From Bacteroidota bacterium (GTDB lineage: Bacteria > Bacteroidota > Bacteroidia > Bacteroidales > JADFUO01), in NCBI GenBank assembly GCA_015222115.1, contig JADFUO010000360.1, positions 1-7,791 on the forward strand: a stretch of 7,791 nt of DNA, written 5' to 3'. Below the pieces are notes generated by a model, which made no database searches, was not told the origin of the DNA, and worked only from the letters and a program-made list of their open reading frames with translations. A program made the translations under genes and the position numbers. Shown here piece by piece: positions 6,887 through 7,791 of this stretch. Position 1 is the stretch's first letter. Each line of letters starts with the position of its first letter.

Positions 6887-7791
6887 ATGAAGCAACTTAT
6901 CGAATGTGTCCCGAATTTCAGTGAGGGACGAGATATGAATATTATCAAACAAATTACAGATGAAATTGAAACTGTAGAAGGTGTTAAATTACTTGATGTT
7001 GACCCGGGTGCTGCAACAAACAGGACTGTTGTAACATTTGTAGGAACTCCTGATGAAGTTGTTGAAGCAGCTTTCAGAGCAGTGAAAAAAGCGTCGGAAG
7101 TAATTGATATGAGCAAGCATAAAGGCGAACATCCCCGGATGGGAGCAACTGATGTTTGTCCTTTAGTTCCGGTTGCAGGAATTACAATGGAAGAAACAGT
7201 TGAGTACGCACGGAAATTAGCCAAAAGAATTGGTGATGAACTTGAAATCCCGGTTTATTGTTACGAAAATGCTGCTTTTACCGAAGAGAGGCGGAATCTT
7301 GCAAATTGCCGTTCAGGCGAATATGAAGGCATGCCCGAGAAATTAGCAGACCCACACTGGAAACCAGATTTTGGTCCCGCACGATTTAATCCTAAGACAG
7401 GAGTTACTGCTGTTGGTGCCCGTGATTTTCTTGTTGCATTTAATGTAAATTTAAATACAACCTCAGCACGCAGGGCAAATTCCGTTGCTTTTGATGTGCG
7501 TGAACGTGGCAGGGCTAAAAGAGAAGACAACCATGTAACAGGTAAAATTGTTAAAGATGAAAACGGCAATACTGTGATGATTCCCGGGTCACTAAAATGT
7601 GTTAAAGGAATCGGCTGGTTTATTGAGGAATACGGTATCGCACAGATTTCAATGAATTTAACAAATATCAGTGTTACACCTGTTCATATAGCTTTTGATG
7701 AAACATTCAGAAAAGCCGAAGAAAGAGGTATTAGAGTTACAGGTTCCGAATTGGTTGGATTAATTCCTTTGCAAGCTATGCTGGATGCAGG
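6887..7791 (+). CDS. ftcD: Glutamate formimidoyltransferase (FtcD type), 3' end cut by window
   Basis: The enzyme transfers the formimino group of N-formimino-L-glutamate to tetrahydrofolate, releasing glutamate. It takes the product of HutI encoded just upstream. The visible 301 codons run in one open frame off the window end. Signatures are VPNFSEGR (8-15), HKGEHPRMGATDVCP (78-92) with His82 at the position of the catalytic histidine known in the mammalian enzyme, PDFGP (160-164), GVTAVGARDFLVAFNVNL (172-189), GIGWFIEE (241-248) and GSELVGLIPL (286-295). Compared with the human protein as I recall it, there is an insert of about 19 residues near 211-236. The start at 6887 gives the expected MKQLIECVPNFSEG. 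The 97-bp spacer to hutI is A-rich and shows no terminator or TAnnTTTG promoter, consistent with co-transcription. Whether a cyclodeaminase domain is fused downstream, as in mammalian FTCD, cannot be seen. Confidence 0.95.
   Translation, partial: MKQLIECVPNFSEGRDMNIIKQITDEIETVEGVKLLDVDPGAATNRTVVTFVGTPDEVVEAAFRAVKKASEVIDMSKHKGEHPRMGATDVCPLVPVAGITMEETVEYARKLAKRIGDELEIPVYCYENAAFTEERRNLANCRSGEYEGMPEKLADPHWKPDFGPARFNPKTGVTAVGARDFLVAFNVNLNTTSARRANSVAFDVRERGRAKREDNHVTGKIVKDENGNTVMIPGSLKCVKGIGWFIEEYGIAQISMNLTNISVTPVHIAFDETFRKAEERGIRVTGSELVGLIPLQAMLDA

Noticed and set aside
6565..7224. 219-codon minus-strand open frame opposite hutI and the formimidoyltransferase gene
   Set aside because: It is antisense to two well-recognised genes, spans their spacer, and its translation is low-complexity with no recognisable domain.
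7261..7569. 102-codon minus-strand frame opposite the formimidoyltransferase gene
   Set aside because: It is antisense to a strongly conserved coding region and has no recognisable start signal or domain.

Overview
The window looks like chromosome from a low-GC member of the Bacteroidota. Three things point there: two secreted proteins end in type IX secretion (T9SS) type A sorting domains, start codons follow A-rich stretches rather than clear Shine-Dalgarno sites, and three genes are preceded by a -7 element of the Bacteroidota form TAnnTTTG. The exact genus cannot be read from the sequence.

Layout. Positions 1-136 hold no gene but carry two stacked hairpin terminators. Positions 137-2245 (minus) encode a C10 (streptopain/SpeB-like) cysteine protease with two CUB domains and a T9SS tail. 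Positions 2246-2568 are a gene-free spacer with a promoter for the C10 gene, phased 7-mer and 8-mer tandem repeats, and a three-hairpin element that resembles dispersed intergenic repeats. Positions 2569-5253 (minus) encode an S8 subtilisin-like protease with an inhibitor-like propeptide, two PKD domains, a probable jelly-roll module and a T9SS tail. Positions 5254-5532 are a divergent promoter region containing a 20-bp palindrome that overlaps the S8 promoter. On the plus strand, 5533-6789 is hutI (imidazolonepropionase), and 6887-7791 is the start of a glutamate formimidoyltransferase gene (ftcD type), cut by the window end.

How the genes fit together. HutI and the formimidoyltransferase are consecutive steps of histidine breakdown: imidazolonepropionate to N-formimino-L-glutamate, then formimino transfer to tetrahydrofolate with release of glutamate. 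The two exported proteases would digest protein outside the cell. A protein-scavenging and amino-acid-catabolism neighbourhood is plausible, but the functional link is inference from adjacency only.

I do not see a convincing new multi-gene system. The items most worth a second look are the structured repeat block between the proteases, the palindrome in the divergent promoter, a heptamer repeat inside hutI, and the paired cysteine loss in the first CUB domain.
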